DNA of 6,897 nucleotides, taken from NCBI GenBank assembly GCA_958453575.1, contig CAUDYH010000062.1, forward strand, positions 1 to 6,897, written 5' to 3'. Shown piece by piece: positions 1 through 4,467 of the stretch (its first letter is position 1; each line of letters opens with the position of its first letter). The notes below the pieces were generated by a model. The model saw only the letters and a program-made list of their open reading frames with translations, searched no databases and had not been told where the DNA came from. Made by a program: the position numbers and the translations under genes. This stretch comes from an uncultured Collinsella sp. (GTDB taxonomy: Bacteria > Actinomycetota > Coriobacteriia > Coriobacteriales > Coriobacteriaceae).

Positions 1-141
1 GAGGCCACGCTCTCGGCCGGCTACGACATTCGCCATGGTCTGATCGGCCCCGGCGTGTACGCGAGCCACAACTACGAGCGCAGCCACATCGACGGTGTGC
101 GCAACACTTTCGAGCTGGTTCGCGCCTACGTCCAGCGCTAA
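1..141 (+). CDS. 3' end of a CDS, probably M42-family metallopeptidase (partial)
   Basis: Frame 1 is open from the first base to a TAA at 139-141 and encodes the last 46 residues of a protein whose start lies outside the window. The tail contains DIRHGLIGPGVYASH followed by NYERSH, then an amphipathic end with FELVRAYV. From memory of the family, M42 aminopeptidases (di-metal, tetrahedral, cytosolic peptide-trimming enzymes) end with a strand, a conserved metal-binding His in a short loop, and a final helix. The ASH-x-x-ERSH segment fits that His loop. The assignment rests on 46 residues only, so the family call is moderate, while the coding call is firmer. The gene is convergent with mnmA. 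Confidence 0.6.
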   Translation, partial: EATLSAGYDIRHGLIGPGVYASHNYERSHIDGVRNTFELVRAYVQR

Positions 142-149
142 CGATGCAG

Positions 150-185
150 CGGCCTCGGCTGACACGGCAGTACCGACCGAGGCCG
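150..185 (+). terminator. Hairpin downstream of the peptidase gene, likely terminator
   Basis: CGGCCTCGG at 150-158 is perfectly complementary to CCGAGGCCG at 177-185, giving a 9-bp GC-rich stem with an 18-nt loop. It begins 9 bases after the TAA of the upstream gene and is followed by the pyrimidine-rich run TCCTCTCT rather than a clean T tract. It is probably the transcription terminator of that gene, but the weak T tract and the large loop make this less than certain. Confidence 0.45.
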
Positions 186-196
186 TCCTCTCTAAC

Positions 197-259
197 TTGC
201 GGTGAAATAGGGACTGTTTGGCGGTTTTAAACGCTTAAACAGTCCCTATTTCACCGCAA
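197..259. repeat. 23-bp perfect inverted repeat between convergent genes
   Basis: The arms 197-219 and 237-259 are perfect reverse complements over 23 bp, separated by 17 bases. Each arm contains GTGAAATAGGGACTG or its complement. The pentamer AACTT occurs at 194-198 and again at 258-262, overlapping the arm ends, so the structure could be read as a 59-bp element with 21-bp terminal inverted repeats and a 5-bp duplication. The dyad lies 18 bases beyond the mnmA stop codon and 55 bases after the peptidase stop, so it could also act on both transcripts as a 3' hairpin. Neither flank carries a T tract, which argues against a classical intrinsic terminator. Confidence 0.8.
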
Positions 260-277
260 CTTATAAAGGGGATGGGG

Positions 278-1378
278 CTATTTGATGGCTGCCGTAACGG
301 TGCCGCCGCCCAGGACGATGTCGCCGCGGTATATAACGACGGCCTGGCCGGGGGCGATGGCTCGTTGCGGCTCGTCAAAGGTCAGCAGCATTTGTCCGTC
401 GGCGCCACGTGTAAGGGTCGCCGCCTGGTCCTTTTGACGGTAGCGGTACTTGGCTCCCACGCGAATGCCGCCGGCATCGAGCTCTGCCCCCATGCGGTCG
501 GCAGGGGCGCTCCAAATCCAGTCGTTGGCCGTGAGCGCCGAGGCGGTCAGGTCCTCGGCCTCGCCCAGATGCACGGTGTTGTTGGCGGCGTCGACGCCCG
601 TCACATACACGGGATGCGCCATCGCGACGCCCAGGCCCTTGCGCTGGCCGATGGTGTAGCGCAGCGCGCCGTTGTGGCGCCCGACCACGCTGCCGTCGCG
701 CCACACAATGTCGCCCGGTGCAGCGGGATGTCCGCAACGGCGCTCGATATAGCCCGCGTAGTCACCGTCTGGAATAAAGCAGATGTCCTCGCTTTCTGCC
801 TTCTTGGCGTTAACAAAGCCCTGCTCGGTGGCTATGCGGCGCACGTCGCGCTCTTTGTCCAAGCCTGCTAGCGGAAAAATCGTGCGCGCCAGACGCTCCT
901 GCGTAAGCGAATACAAAAAGTAGCTCTGGTCCTTTTTGGGGTCCTCGCCGCGATGTAGCTGCCAGGTGCCGTCTGCCGCCTGGCTTGTTTTGGCGTAATG
1001 GCCCGTGGCGATGTAGTCGCAGCCCATGTCCAGCGCCGCATCGAGCAGCGCGCCAAACTTAATGTGGCGGTTGCAGATAATGCACGGGTTGGGCGTCAGC
1101 CCCTCCTGGTAGGCGTTCACAAAGCGCTCGATTACGTTACGGTCGAAGGTTTGCTGCAAGTCGAGCACGTGATGGGGTATCCCCAGGCGCTCGGCGACGG
1201 CCTTTGCATCGGCGATGTCGCGGTCGACCTTACTCATGCCCGTGGCGGGATCGGGCGCGGGGCAGGTGAGGCGCATGGTGGCACCGACACATTCGTAACC
1301 CTGACTTTTGAGCAGATACGCGGTCACGCTGGAATCGACGCCGCCGCTCATGGCGACGAGCACGCGCTTGTTGTGCAT
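278..1378 (-). CDS. mnmA: tRNA-specific 2-thiouridylase MnmA
   Basis: MnmA (TrmU) adenylates U34 of the Lys, Glu and Gln tRNAs and replaces the 2-oxygen with sulfur delivered as a persulfide from a cysteine desulfurase. The 366-residue product is the usual family length. The PP-loop ATP-binding motif SGGVDSS is at residues 11-17. The first catalytic Cys is C99 in TPNPCIICN, ATGHYA is at 124-129, and the second catalytic Cys is C200 in SEDICFIPDGD. A C-terminal beta-barrel region follows, with YTIGQRKGLG at 241-250. The start is supported by an AAGGAG Shine-Dalgarno site (1388-1393 on this strand) 9 bases before the ATG. The stop is TAG. cysK lies upstream on the same strand but is separated by an intrinsic terminator, so co-transcription is doubtful. 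All key residues are present and the gene looks intact. Confidence 0.97.
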   Translation of the reverse strand: MHNKRVLVAMSGGVDSSVTAYLLKSQGYECVGATMRLTCPAPDPATGMSKVDRDIADAKAVAERLGIPHHVLDLQQTFDRNVIERFVNAYQEGLTPNPCIICNRHIKFGALLDAALDMGCDYIATGHYAKTSQAADGTWQLHRGEDPKKDQSYFLYSLTQERLARTIFPLAGLDKERDVRRIATEQGFVNAKKAESEDICFIPDGDYAGYIERRCGHPAAPGDIVWRDGSVVGRHNGALRYTIGQRKGLGVAMAHPVYVTGVDAANNTVHLGEAEDLTASALTANDWIWSAPADRMGAELDAGGIRVGAKYRYRQKDQAATLTRGADGQMLLTFDEPQRAIAPGQAVVIYRGDIVLGGGTVTAAIK

Positions 1379-1407
1379 GGGGAGGTTCTCCTTGGTGGCA
1401 TGTGGCC

Positions 1408-1446
1408 AAAAAAGAAAAGCGGCGCGGGAGGCTGGTTCCGCGCCGC
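1408..1446 (-). terminator. Intrinsic terminator between cysK and mnmA
   Basis: On the minus strand GCGGCGCGG (1438-1446) pairs perfectly with CCGCGCCGC (1419-1427) around a 10-nt loop. It is followed directly by TTTTCTTTTTT (1408-1418). This is a textbook rho-independent terminator for transcripts coming from cysK. Its T tract ends only 14 bases before the mnmA Shine-Dalgarno site, so it also lies within the mnmA leader. It may work purely as the cysK terminator or as an attenuator in front of mnmA. Confidence 0.88.
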
Positions 1447-1450
1447 AGAC

Positions 1451-1459
1451 ATTGTAGCA
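1451..1459 (-). promoter_or_regulatory. mnmA: Candidate extended -10 promoter for mnmA
   Basis: The minus strand reads TGCTACAAT, a TGn extension followed by TACAAT, which matches TATAAT at five of six positions. No good -35 hexamer is visible at 16-18 bases upstream, where the region is occupied by a hairpin. Initiation about 7 bases downstream would place the start just before the terminator stem at 1438-1446, giving an mnmA leader of about 65 bases that includes the whole terminator. It is the best promoter candidate in the gap, but it is a short match. Confidence 0.4.
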
Positions 1460-1464
1460 AGTTC

Positions 1465-1484
1465 GGGCGTCCTGTGGGACACCC
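1465..1484 (-). other. Short hairpin upstream of the mnmA promoter candidate
   Basis: The minus-strand transcript would read GGGTGTCC, CACA, GGACGCCC: an 8-bp stem including one G-U pair with a tetraloop. On the plus strand the same stem has a C-A mismatch, so the structure favours the cysK-side transcript. No T tract follows it. It may be a 3' structure of the cysK mRNA or chance; its role is unknown. Confidence 0.4.
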
Positions 1485-1537
1485 TGTTGGGATGAGCTCA
1501 GGCTGCCAGAAGAGAGGGGAGACCGGCGTGCCTTGGA

Positions 1538-1554
1538 CTCGTTCTAAGAACGAG
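1538..1554 (-). other. Hairpin just after the cysK stop codon
   Basis: CTCGTTC and GAACGAG form a perfect 7-bp stem with a 3-nt loop, starting 4 bases beyond the cysK TAG. The following minus-strand sequence is TCCAAGG, without a T tract, so it is not an intrinsic terminator by itself. It could stabilise the 3' end of the cysK message or pause polymerase ahead of the strong terminator about 100 bases further on. Confidence 0.4.
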
Positions 1555-1558
1555 AGCT

Positions 1559-2497
1559 CTAGTCCTGGAAGAGTGCCGTGGACAGGTAGCGCTCGCCGGT
1601 GTCGGCGAGCAGCGCCACGATGGTCTTGCCCTCGTTCTCGGGGCGCTTGGCCAGCTGCAGTGCGGCCCACACGGCGGCGCCGGACGAAATGCCCACGAGC
1701 ACGCCCTCCTTGTGGCCCACGGCGCGGCCGGTGGCAAAAGCGTCGTCGTTCTCGACGGGGATGATCTCGTCATAGACCTGGGTATCGAGGACGTCGGGCA
1801 CAAAGCCGGCGCCGATACCCTGGATCTTGTGCGGGCCGGCCTGGCCCTTGGAGAGCACCGGGGAGGTGGCGGGCTCGACGGCGACGACCTGAATCTGGGG
1901 GTTCTGCTCCTTGAGGAACTCGCCCACGCCGGTCACGGTGCCGCCGGTGCCAACACCGGCGACGAAGATGTCGACCTTGCCGTCGGTGTCATCCCAGATC
2001 TCGGGGCCGGTCGTGGCCTTGTGGATGGCGGGGTTGGCGGGGTTTACAAACTGGCCGGCGATGATGCTGTTGGGGGTCTCCTTCTGCAGCTCTTCGGCCT
2101 TGGCGATAGCGCCCTTCATGCCTTTGGAGCCGTCGGTGAGCACGAGCTGTGCGCCGTATGCCTGCATAAGCTTGCGGCGCTCGACGGACATGGTCTCGGG
2201 CATGGTGATGATCACCTTGTAGCCGCGGGCCGCCGCCACCGAAGCGATGCCGACGCCGGTGTTGCCGCTCGTGGGCTCGATGATGGTGTAGTCGCCGCCA
2301 CGCACGAGCTTGCCGGCCTTCTCGGCCTCGTCAATCATGTTCTTGGCGACGCGGTCTTTAACGGACCCGGCGGGGTTGAAGTATTCCAGTTTGACGAGCA
2401 CGCGGGCCTTGAGGTCCTCGTCGGCCTCAAAGTGGGTGAGCTCCAGAAGCGGGGTGTGGCCGATAAGCTGATCGATGGACGTGTAAACATTGCTCAT
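1559..2497 (-). CDS. cysK: Cysteine synthase A (O-acetylserine sulfhydrylase)
   Basis: CysK is a cytosolic PLP enzyme that joins O-acetylserine and sulfide to give cysteine and acetate. The 312-residue length is typical. The PLP-binding lysine is K47 in NPAGSVKDR. The substrate loop TSGNTG is at 76-81, the phosphate-binding loop GVGTGGT at 181-187, the conserved [12 protein letters not shown] at 223-234, and SSGAA, with the Ser that contacts the pyridine nitrogen, at 271-275. GERYLST near the C-terminus is also typical. A TGGAGGT Shine-Dalgarno site ends about 6 bases before the ATG, supporting this start. The gene is divergent from an Rrf2-family regulator, an arrangement that fits control of cysteine synthesis by that regulator. 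No serine acetyltransferase gene is in the window. A CysM-like or O-phosphoserine-using enzyme is less likely given the CysK-type motifs. Confidence 0.96.
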   Translation of the reverse strand: MSNVYTSIDQLIGHTPLLELTHFEADEDLKARVLVKLEYFNPAGSVKDRVAKNMIDEAEKAGKLVRGGDYTIIEPTSGNTGVGIASVAAARGYKVIITMPETMSVERRKLMQAYGAQLVLTDGSKGMKGAIAKAEELQKETPNSIIAGQFVNPANPAIHKATTGPEIWDDTDGKVDIFVAGVGTGGTVTGVGEFLKEQNPQIQVVAVEPATSPVLSKGQAGPHKIQGIGAGFVPDVLDTQVYDEIIPVENDDAFATGRAVGHKEGVLVGISSGAAVWAALQLAKRPENEGKTIVALLADTGERYLSTALFQD

Positions 2498-2529
2498 GGT
2501 GAACCTCCAAAGTGTTCAAATGACTGGAT

Positions 2530-2582
2530 ACCGTGTGGTTTTACGGTGTGTGTAGCAGCTAAACCCACAAACCTTATAGGTT
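2530..2582 (-). other. Small hairpins in the cysK leader
   Basis: Two short dyads lie in the predicted untranslated leader of cysK. ACCGT/ACGGT (2530-2534 and 2543-2547) has an 8-nt loop. AACCT/AGGTT (2570-2574 and 2578-2582) has a 3-nt loop. I see no T-box or known riboswitch core here and no T tract following either stem. They may be incidental. Confidence 0.3.
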
Positions 2583-2602
2583 GTTCGTTTTGCTGTTGGG
2601 AA

Positions 2603-2631
2603 GCATACTAGACACTAAAGCCTAGTAATGC
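2603..2631. promoter_or_regulatory. Imperfect dyad, candidate operator for the Rrf2 regulator
   Basis: GCATACTAG at 2603-2611 and CTAGTAATGC at 2622-2631 form an inverted repeat with 10 central bases. It is exact except for one extra A in the right arm. It sits across the spacer and both hexamers of the candidate cysK promoter, where a bound dimeric regulator would block polymerase. Rrf2 proteins bind dyads of about 25 bp as dimers. The left half has an ATA...GAC pattern loosely reminiscent of IscR sites, but the right half does not match. Assignment to the adjacent regulator is inference. Confidence 0.45.
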
Positions 2632-2633
2632 AA
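2605..2633 (-). promoter_or_regulatory. cysK: Candidate cysK promoter
   Basis: On the minus strand TTGCAT (2628-2633) and TAGTAT (2605-2610) are separated by exactly 17 bases. The -10 matches the consensus at four of six positions and the -35 at three of six. The start would fall near 2598, giving a leader of about 100 bases. The weak hexamers fit a regulated promoter, but the call is by eye only. Confidence 0.4.
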
Positions 2634-2708
2634 TAGGAAATAGGAGTTTATTGCAAGTTGATTAACCATCTTGACCGGAACGGGTATTTTCAAAGCCAAT
2701 TTTTCGGC

Positions 2709-2714
2709 TAGAAT
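2709..2714 (+). promoter_or_regulatory. Candidate -10 box for the Rrf2-family gene
   Basis: TAGAAT matches TATAAT at five of six positions and lies 36 bases before the ATG at 2751. No convincing -35 hexamer is present at the usual distance, as the upstream sequence is TATTTTCAAAG. A weaker alternative pairs TTAACC (2662-2667) with TATTTT (2685-2690) at 17-bp spacing. Either would give a short leader ahead of the weak GAAAGG ribosome binding site at 2734-2739. Confidence 0.35.
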
Positions 2715-2750
2715 TTCAACGAACTAAAAGACCGAAAGGCAGCACTATAT

Positions 2751-3179
2751 ATGTTGGTTTCTACTAAGGGCAGATATGCCCTGCGCGTTATGGTCGATCT
2801 GGCCGAGCACCAAGCGGCTGGTCGCATCCCGCTTAAAGAGATTGCGGCACGTCAGGGTATTTCGGAGAAGTACCTCGAGAATATTCTGGCGACGCTCGTG
2901 CGCGCCAATATGCTCTCGGGCATGCGCGGCAAGGGCGGCGGCTATGTGCTCACACGCCCGCCCGAGCAGTACACGGTGGGCGAGATCTTGCGCCTGACCG
3001 AGGGCAGCCTGGCGCCGGTCGCCTGTCTGGATGGCGACTGCAAGGGTTGCTCGCGATCTGATGAGTGCCCCACGCTCGACGTGTGGAAGAATCTGGACAA
3101 GCTCATCAACGACTACCTCGACGGCGTGACGCTCGATGCGCTCGTCGCCCCCAACGAGGGCTACGACTACGTCATCTAA
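2751..3179 (+). CDS. Rrf2-family transcriptional regulator with four-cysteine sensor loop
   Basis: This 142-residue protein has the Rrf2 layout: an N-terminal winged helix beginning MLVSTKGRYALRVMVDLA, the recognition region ISEKYLENIL at 37-46, and the wing GKGGGYVL at 60-67. A dimerisation helix and C-terminal tail follow. Between them lie C92, C97, C100 and C106, then a PTLDVW segment. IscR uses three cysteines and a histidine in the same place to hold a 2Fe-2S cluster, whereas CymR lacks them. The length, N-terminus and tail ending (YDYVI) are closer to CymR. It is therefore probably a cytosolic repressor or activator of cysteine or Fe-S genes, possibly redox or cluster sensing. It is divergent from cysK, its likeliest target. 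The Shine-Dalgarno (GAAAGG, 11 bases before ATG) is weak. The next in-frame Met is residue 14, inside the first helix, so the chosen start is secure. Confidence 0.93.
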   Translation: MLVSTKGRYALRVMVDLAEHQAAGRIPLKEIAARQGISEKYLENILATLVRANMLSGMRGKGGGYVLTRPPEQYTVGEILRLTEGSLAPVACLDGDCKGCSRSDECPTLDVWKNLDKLINDYLDGVTLDALVAPNEGYDYVI

Positions 3180-3248
3180 CCCACGCCTGTCATGTGGGGA
3201 CAGGGTGGAAATGGCAGATTCTCTCGCCCTTTGAGACTTGGCAAATAA

Positions 3249-3288
3249 GAAGGCCGCCCATTTCTTTGCGATGGGCGGCCTTCGTTTT
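3249..3288. terminator. Bidirectional intrinsic terminator
   Basis: A perfect 13-bp stem (3249-3261 with 3271-3283, core GGCCGCCCAT) encloses a 9-nt loop. On the plus strand it is followed by GTTTT (3284-3288), and on the minus strand by TTATTTG (3242-3248). It lies about 70 bases after the Rrf2 stop and about 40 bases after the stop of the convergent membrane-protein gene, so it can terminate both. Confidence 0.9.
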
Positions 3289-3323
3289 GGGCTGTTGAGA
3301 CGGGCGCGGCCGGAATGGCCGTT

Positions 3324-3689
3324 TTAGCCCTCGGCGATGCTGTCGAGGATGCTGCGCATGATGGATACCAGGATGCTGCCCATAAAGGCCGATCCAAAGC
3401 TGGCGATGGAGATGCCCGCGCCCAGCAGATTGACCGACAGGTAGCTGGCCAGCTCGAGCATAAAGCTGTTGACCACAAGTTGAAAAATACCCAGCGTAAT
3501 GATCGTGAGCGGCAGCGAGATGACCGTCAGGAACGGCTTGACGAGCGAATCGACGATGTTCAGGAACAGTCCCACGAAGGCGAAACAGACCCAGGCCTCG
3601 GCAAAACCGAAGGGCTGGATGCCGGGAACGAGGAACGTGGCGATCGCGATGGCGATCGAGGTAAAGAGCCAGTTAAGCATAAAGCGCAT
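3324..3689 (-). CDS. Small four-helix membrane protein, phage holin family 4 (YvlD-like)
   Basis: This 121-residue protein is almost entirely hydrophobic, with likely membrane segments at about 5-23, 30-49, 53-75 and 100-115. The stretch NIVDSLVKPFLTVISLPLT, then TLGIF and a second Asn in VVNSFML, matches the pattern of the family named after mycobacterial four-helix phage holins, which includes Bacillus YvlD. Most members are chromosomal, are not linked to prophages, and have no proven holin activity. No endolysin or phage gene is nearby, so lysis is unlikely. The reading frame stays open upstream to an ATG at 3824. The 3689 start is chosen because it has an AAAGGA site at good spacing, gives the family length, and starts directly before the first helix, whereas the extra 45 residues are Pro/Ala-rich and unlike the family. 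It ends with a TAA ahead of the shared terminator. Confidence 0.87.
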   Translation of the reverse strand: MRFMLNWLFTSIAIAIATFLVPGIQPFGFAEAWVCFAFVGLFLNIVDSLVKPFLTVISLPLTIITLGIFQLVVNSFMLELASYLSVNLLGAGISIASFGSAFMGSILVSIMRSILDSIAEG

Positions 3690-3697
3690 GGTGTGAA

Positions 3698-3703
3698 TCC
3701 TTT
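3698..3703 (-). promoter_or_regulatory. Ribosome binding site that sets the membrane-protein start
   Basis: The minus strand reads AAAGGATTCACACC and then ATG at 3689. The AGGA core lies 8 bases before the start codon. No comparable site precedes the longer alternative start at 3824, so this site decides the annotation. Confidence 0.7.
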
Positions 3704-3897
3704 CTTGCGCATGGCGTGGTGAGGGAGCGTAAGGGGCACATGCCTTTGCAACTTGGATGGGTGCGGGGCACGGTCCTGTTTGGGCGCCCATTGTCTCAGA
3801 TATTCGTGGAGCTTGCGTGCGCATTCGGTTTCAAAACGGCGTTCGTCCTAGAAAACGCGCCGCTGGCAGAGAGTTTTGCCGCTTTAGTTTGGTGGTG

Positions 3898-3906
3898 TGC
3901 TAAACT
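3898..3906 (+). promoter_or_regulatory. Candidate promoter of the YerC-like gene
   Basis: TGCTAAACT is a TGn-extended -10 (TAAACT matches at four of six positions). TTGCCG at 3876-3881 could be a -35 but at 19-bp spacing, longer than usual. Initiation near 3912 would give a leader of about 100 bases that starts with a hairpin. This is a weak call. Confidence 0.35.
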
Positions 3907-3911
3907 GCTAC

Positions 3912-3964
3912 GGGCAAAAGCCACAGGCGTTGCCCTATTGCATAGAACGGGCGAACGATGCCCG
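3912..3964 (+). other. Two hairpins in the YerC-like leader
   Basis: The first hairpin pairs GGGCAA (3912-3917) with TTGCCC (3930-3935), and nested inside it GCC (3920-3922) pairs with GGC (3926-3928). The second pairs CGGGC (3948-3952) with GCCCG (3960-3964). TTGCCC could alternatively pair partly with the GGGC of the second hairpin, so switching is conceivable. There is no T tract after either stem. Confidence 0.4.
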
Positions 3965-4000
3965 ATGTCAGTATCAACTTCGATGCCTTTTGGCGGGTTT

Positions 4001-4010
4001 GGCGGTGATC
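4001..4010 (+). promoter_or_regulatory. Ribosome binding site of the YerC-like gene
   Basis: GGCGGTGATC matches the ideal anti-16S sequence GGAGGTGATC at nine of ten positions and is followed by one base and the ATG at 4012. The long complementarity predicts good translation and fixes the start. Confidence 0.7.
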
Positions 4011-4011
4011 G

Positions 4012-4311
4012 ATGAATATCGAGAACATGTTTGACAAGCCTGATGTCAAGCAGCTGGTCCACGCATTTAGTCTTTTGGATGACGAGAAGGATATCCAAGC
4101 GTTTTTGACCGATATCTGCACGCCGCGCGAGATCTGCGATCTTTCGCAACGTCTGCAGGTTGCGCGCTATCTGGATGAGGGCGAGCCTTATGTTGAGGTT
4201 CAGGCCCGCACCGGCGCTTCGTCCACTACGGTGAGCCGCGTTTCAAAGGCGCTGAACGGCGAGTACGGCGGCTATCGCAAGATCCTCATCAAGCTGGAGG
4301 ATGGCGAGTAG
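4012..4311 (+). CDS. YerC/YecD-family TrpR-related DNA-binding protein
   Basis: This 99-residue protein is all-helical in pattern. FLTDICTPREICDLSQRLQV at 31-50 is the hallmark of the Trp-repressor superfamily, and the segment TGASSTTVSRVSKAL at 67-81 is its helix-turn-helix, followed by GGYRK. Length and motifs fit the YerC/YecD branch found widely in Gram-positive bacteria rather than enteric TrpR. Family knowledge suggests a dimeric repressor. Comparative work has linked this branch to histidine biosynthesis control, but no his or trp gene is in the window, so ligand and targets are unknown here. The gene appears monocistronic: it has its own leader, a strong ribosome binding site, and an intrinsic terminator 27 bases after its TAG stop. 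Confidence 0.92.
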   Translation: MNIENMFDKPDVKQLVHAFSLLDDEKDIQAFLTDICTPREICDLSQRLQVARYLDEGEPYVEVQARTGASSTTVSRVSKALNGEYGGYRKILIKLEDGE

Positions 4312-4337
4312 GCCAGCGACAACAATGAATTACGAAG

Positions 4338-4363
4338 AACCGTCCCTCCGGGGGCGGTTTTTT
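4338..4363 (+). terminator. Intrinsic terminator of the YerC-like gene
   Basis: AACCGTCCC (4338-4346) pairs with GGGGCGGTT (4351-4359) through nine pairs including one G-U, with a 4-nt loop. It runs into six Ts at 4358-4363. This is a classical rho-independent terminator and separates the TrpR-like gene from the nuclease gene. Confidence 0.92.
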
Positions 4364-4381
4364 GATCCCTTGGGGACGGAG

Positions 4382-4419
4382 GAAATCTGTTGGCGTGGGG
4401 CAAATCTGTCCGCGTGGGC
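4382..4419 (+). repeat. Two tandem copies of a 19-bp sequence upstream of the AddB-like gene
   Basis: GAAATCTGTTGGCGTGGGG (4382-4400) is followed directly by CAAATCTGTCCGCGTGGGC (4401-4419). They match at 15 of 19 positions, including AAATCTGT and GCGTGGG. The pair lies between the terminator of the previous gene and the start of the next, where the nuclease promoter is expected, though I see no clear -10/-35 pair. It could be a two-site operator on one DNA face (19 bp is close to two helical turns) or a chance duplication. Confidence 0.5.
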
Positions 4420-4467
4420 GGGTAGGATGGATGCATTGATTATTGCGAACAGTTTGAGCGGAGGACC

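Larger units (their letters stand above)
3690..4011. other. 322-bp gene-free region between divergent genes
   Basis: This gap separates the membrane-protein gene (-) and the YerC-like gene (+). It holds the ribosome binding sites of both, a perfect 10-bp palindrome TGGGCGCCCA at 3781-3790, a candidate extended -10 for the rightward gene at 3898-3906, and two hairpins after it. I found no convincing promoter for the leftward gene. Open frames crossing the gap lack Shine-Dalgarno sites and run into the flanking genes in wrong frames, so I call no protein here. Confidence 0.6.

Noticed and set aside
272..871. 199-codon plus-strand frame opposite mnmA
   Set aside because: It is antisense to the conserved C-terminal half of mnmA, and no family is recognisable in its product.
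2498..2604. T-box or other known riboswitch in the cysK leader
   Set aside because: I found no T-box consensus and no terminator/antiterminator pair, only two 5-bp hairpins.
1712..2611. 299-codon open frame on the plus strand opposite cysK
   Set aside because: It is antisense to a gene with all cysteine synthase motifs, is Gly/Val/Leu/Asp-rich in the way of GC-biased shadow frames, and has no recognisable domain.
3307..3321. CGGCC/GGCCG mini-hairpin next to the membrane-protein stop codon
   Set aside because: The stem is only 5 bp with no useful T tract on the gene's strand. The strong terminator at 3249-3288 already explains 3' end formation.
3324..3689. Evidence of a prophage from the holin-family name
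   Set aside because: This family is mostly chromosomal and of unknown function. No integrase, endolysin, capsid or attachment site is present in the window.
3690..3824. Longer N-terminus for the membrane protein, starting at 3824
   Set aside because: The extra 45 residues are Pro/Ala/Arg-rich and unlike the family. A clear AAAGGA site supports the start at 3689.
3716..4015. 99-codon plus-strand frame in the gene-free region
   Set aside because: It has no good ribosome binding site, has mixed low-similarity composition, and overlaps the promoter and leader of the YerC-like gene.
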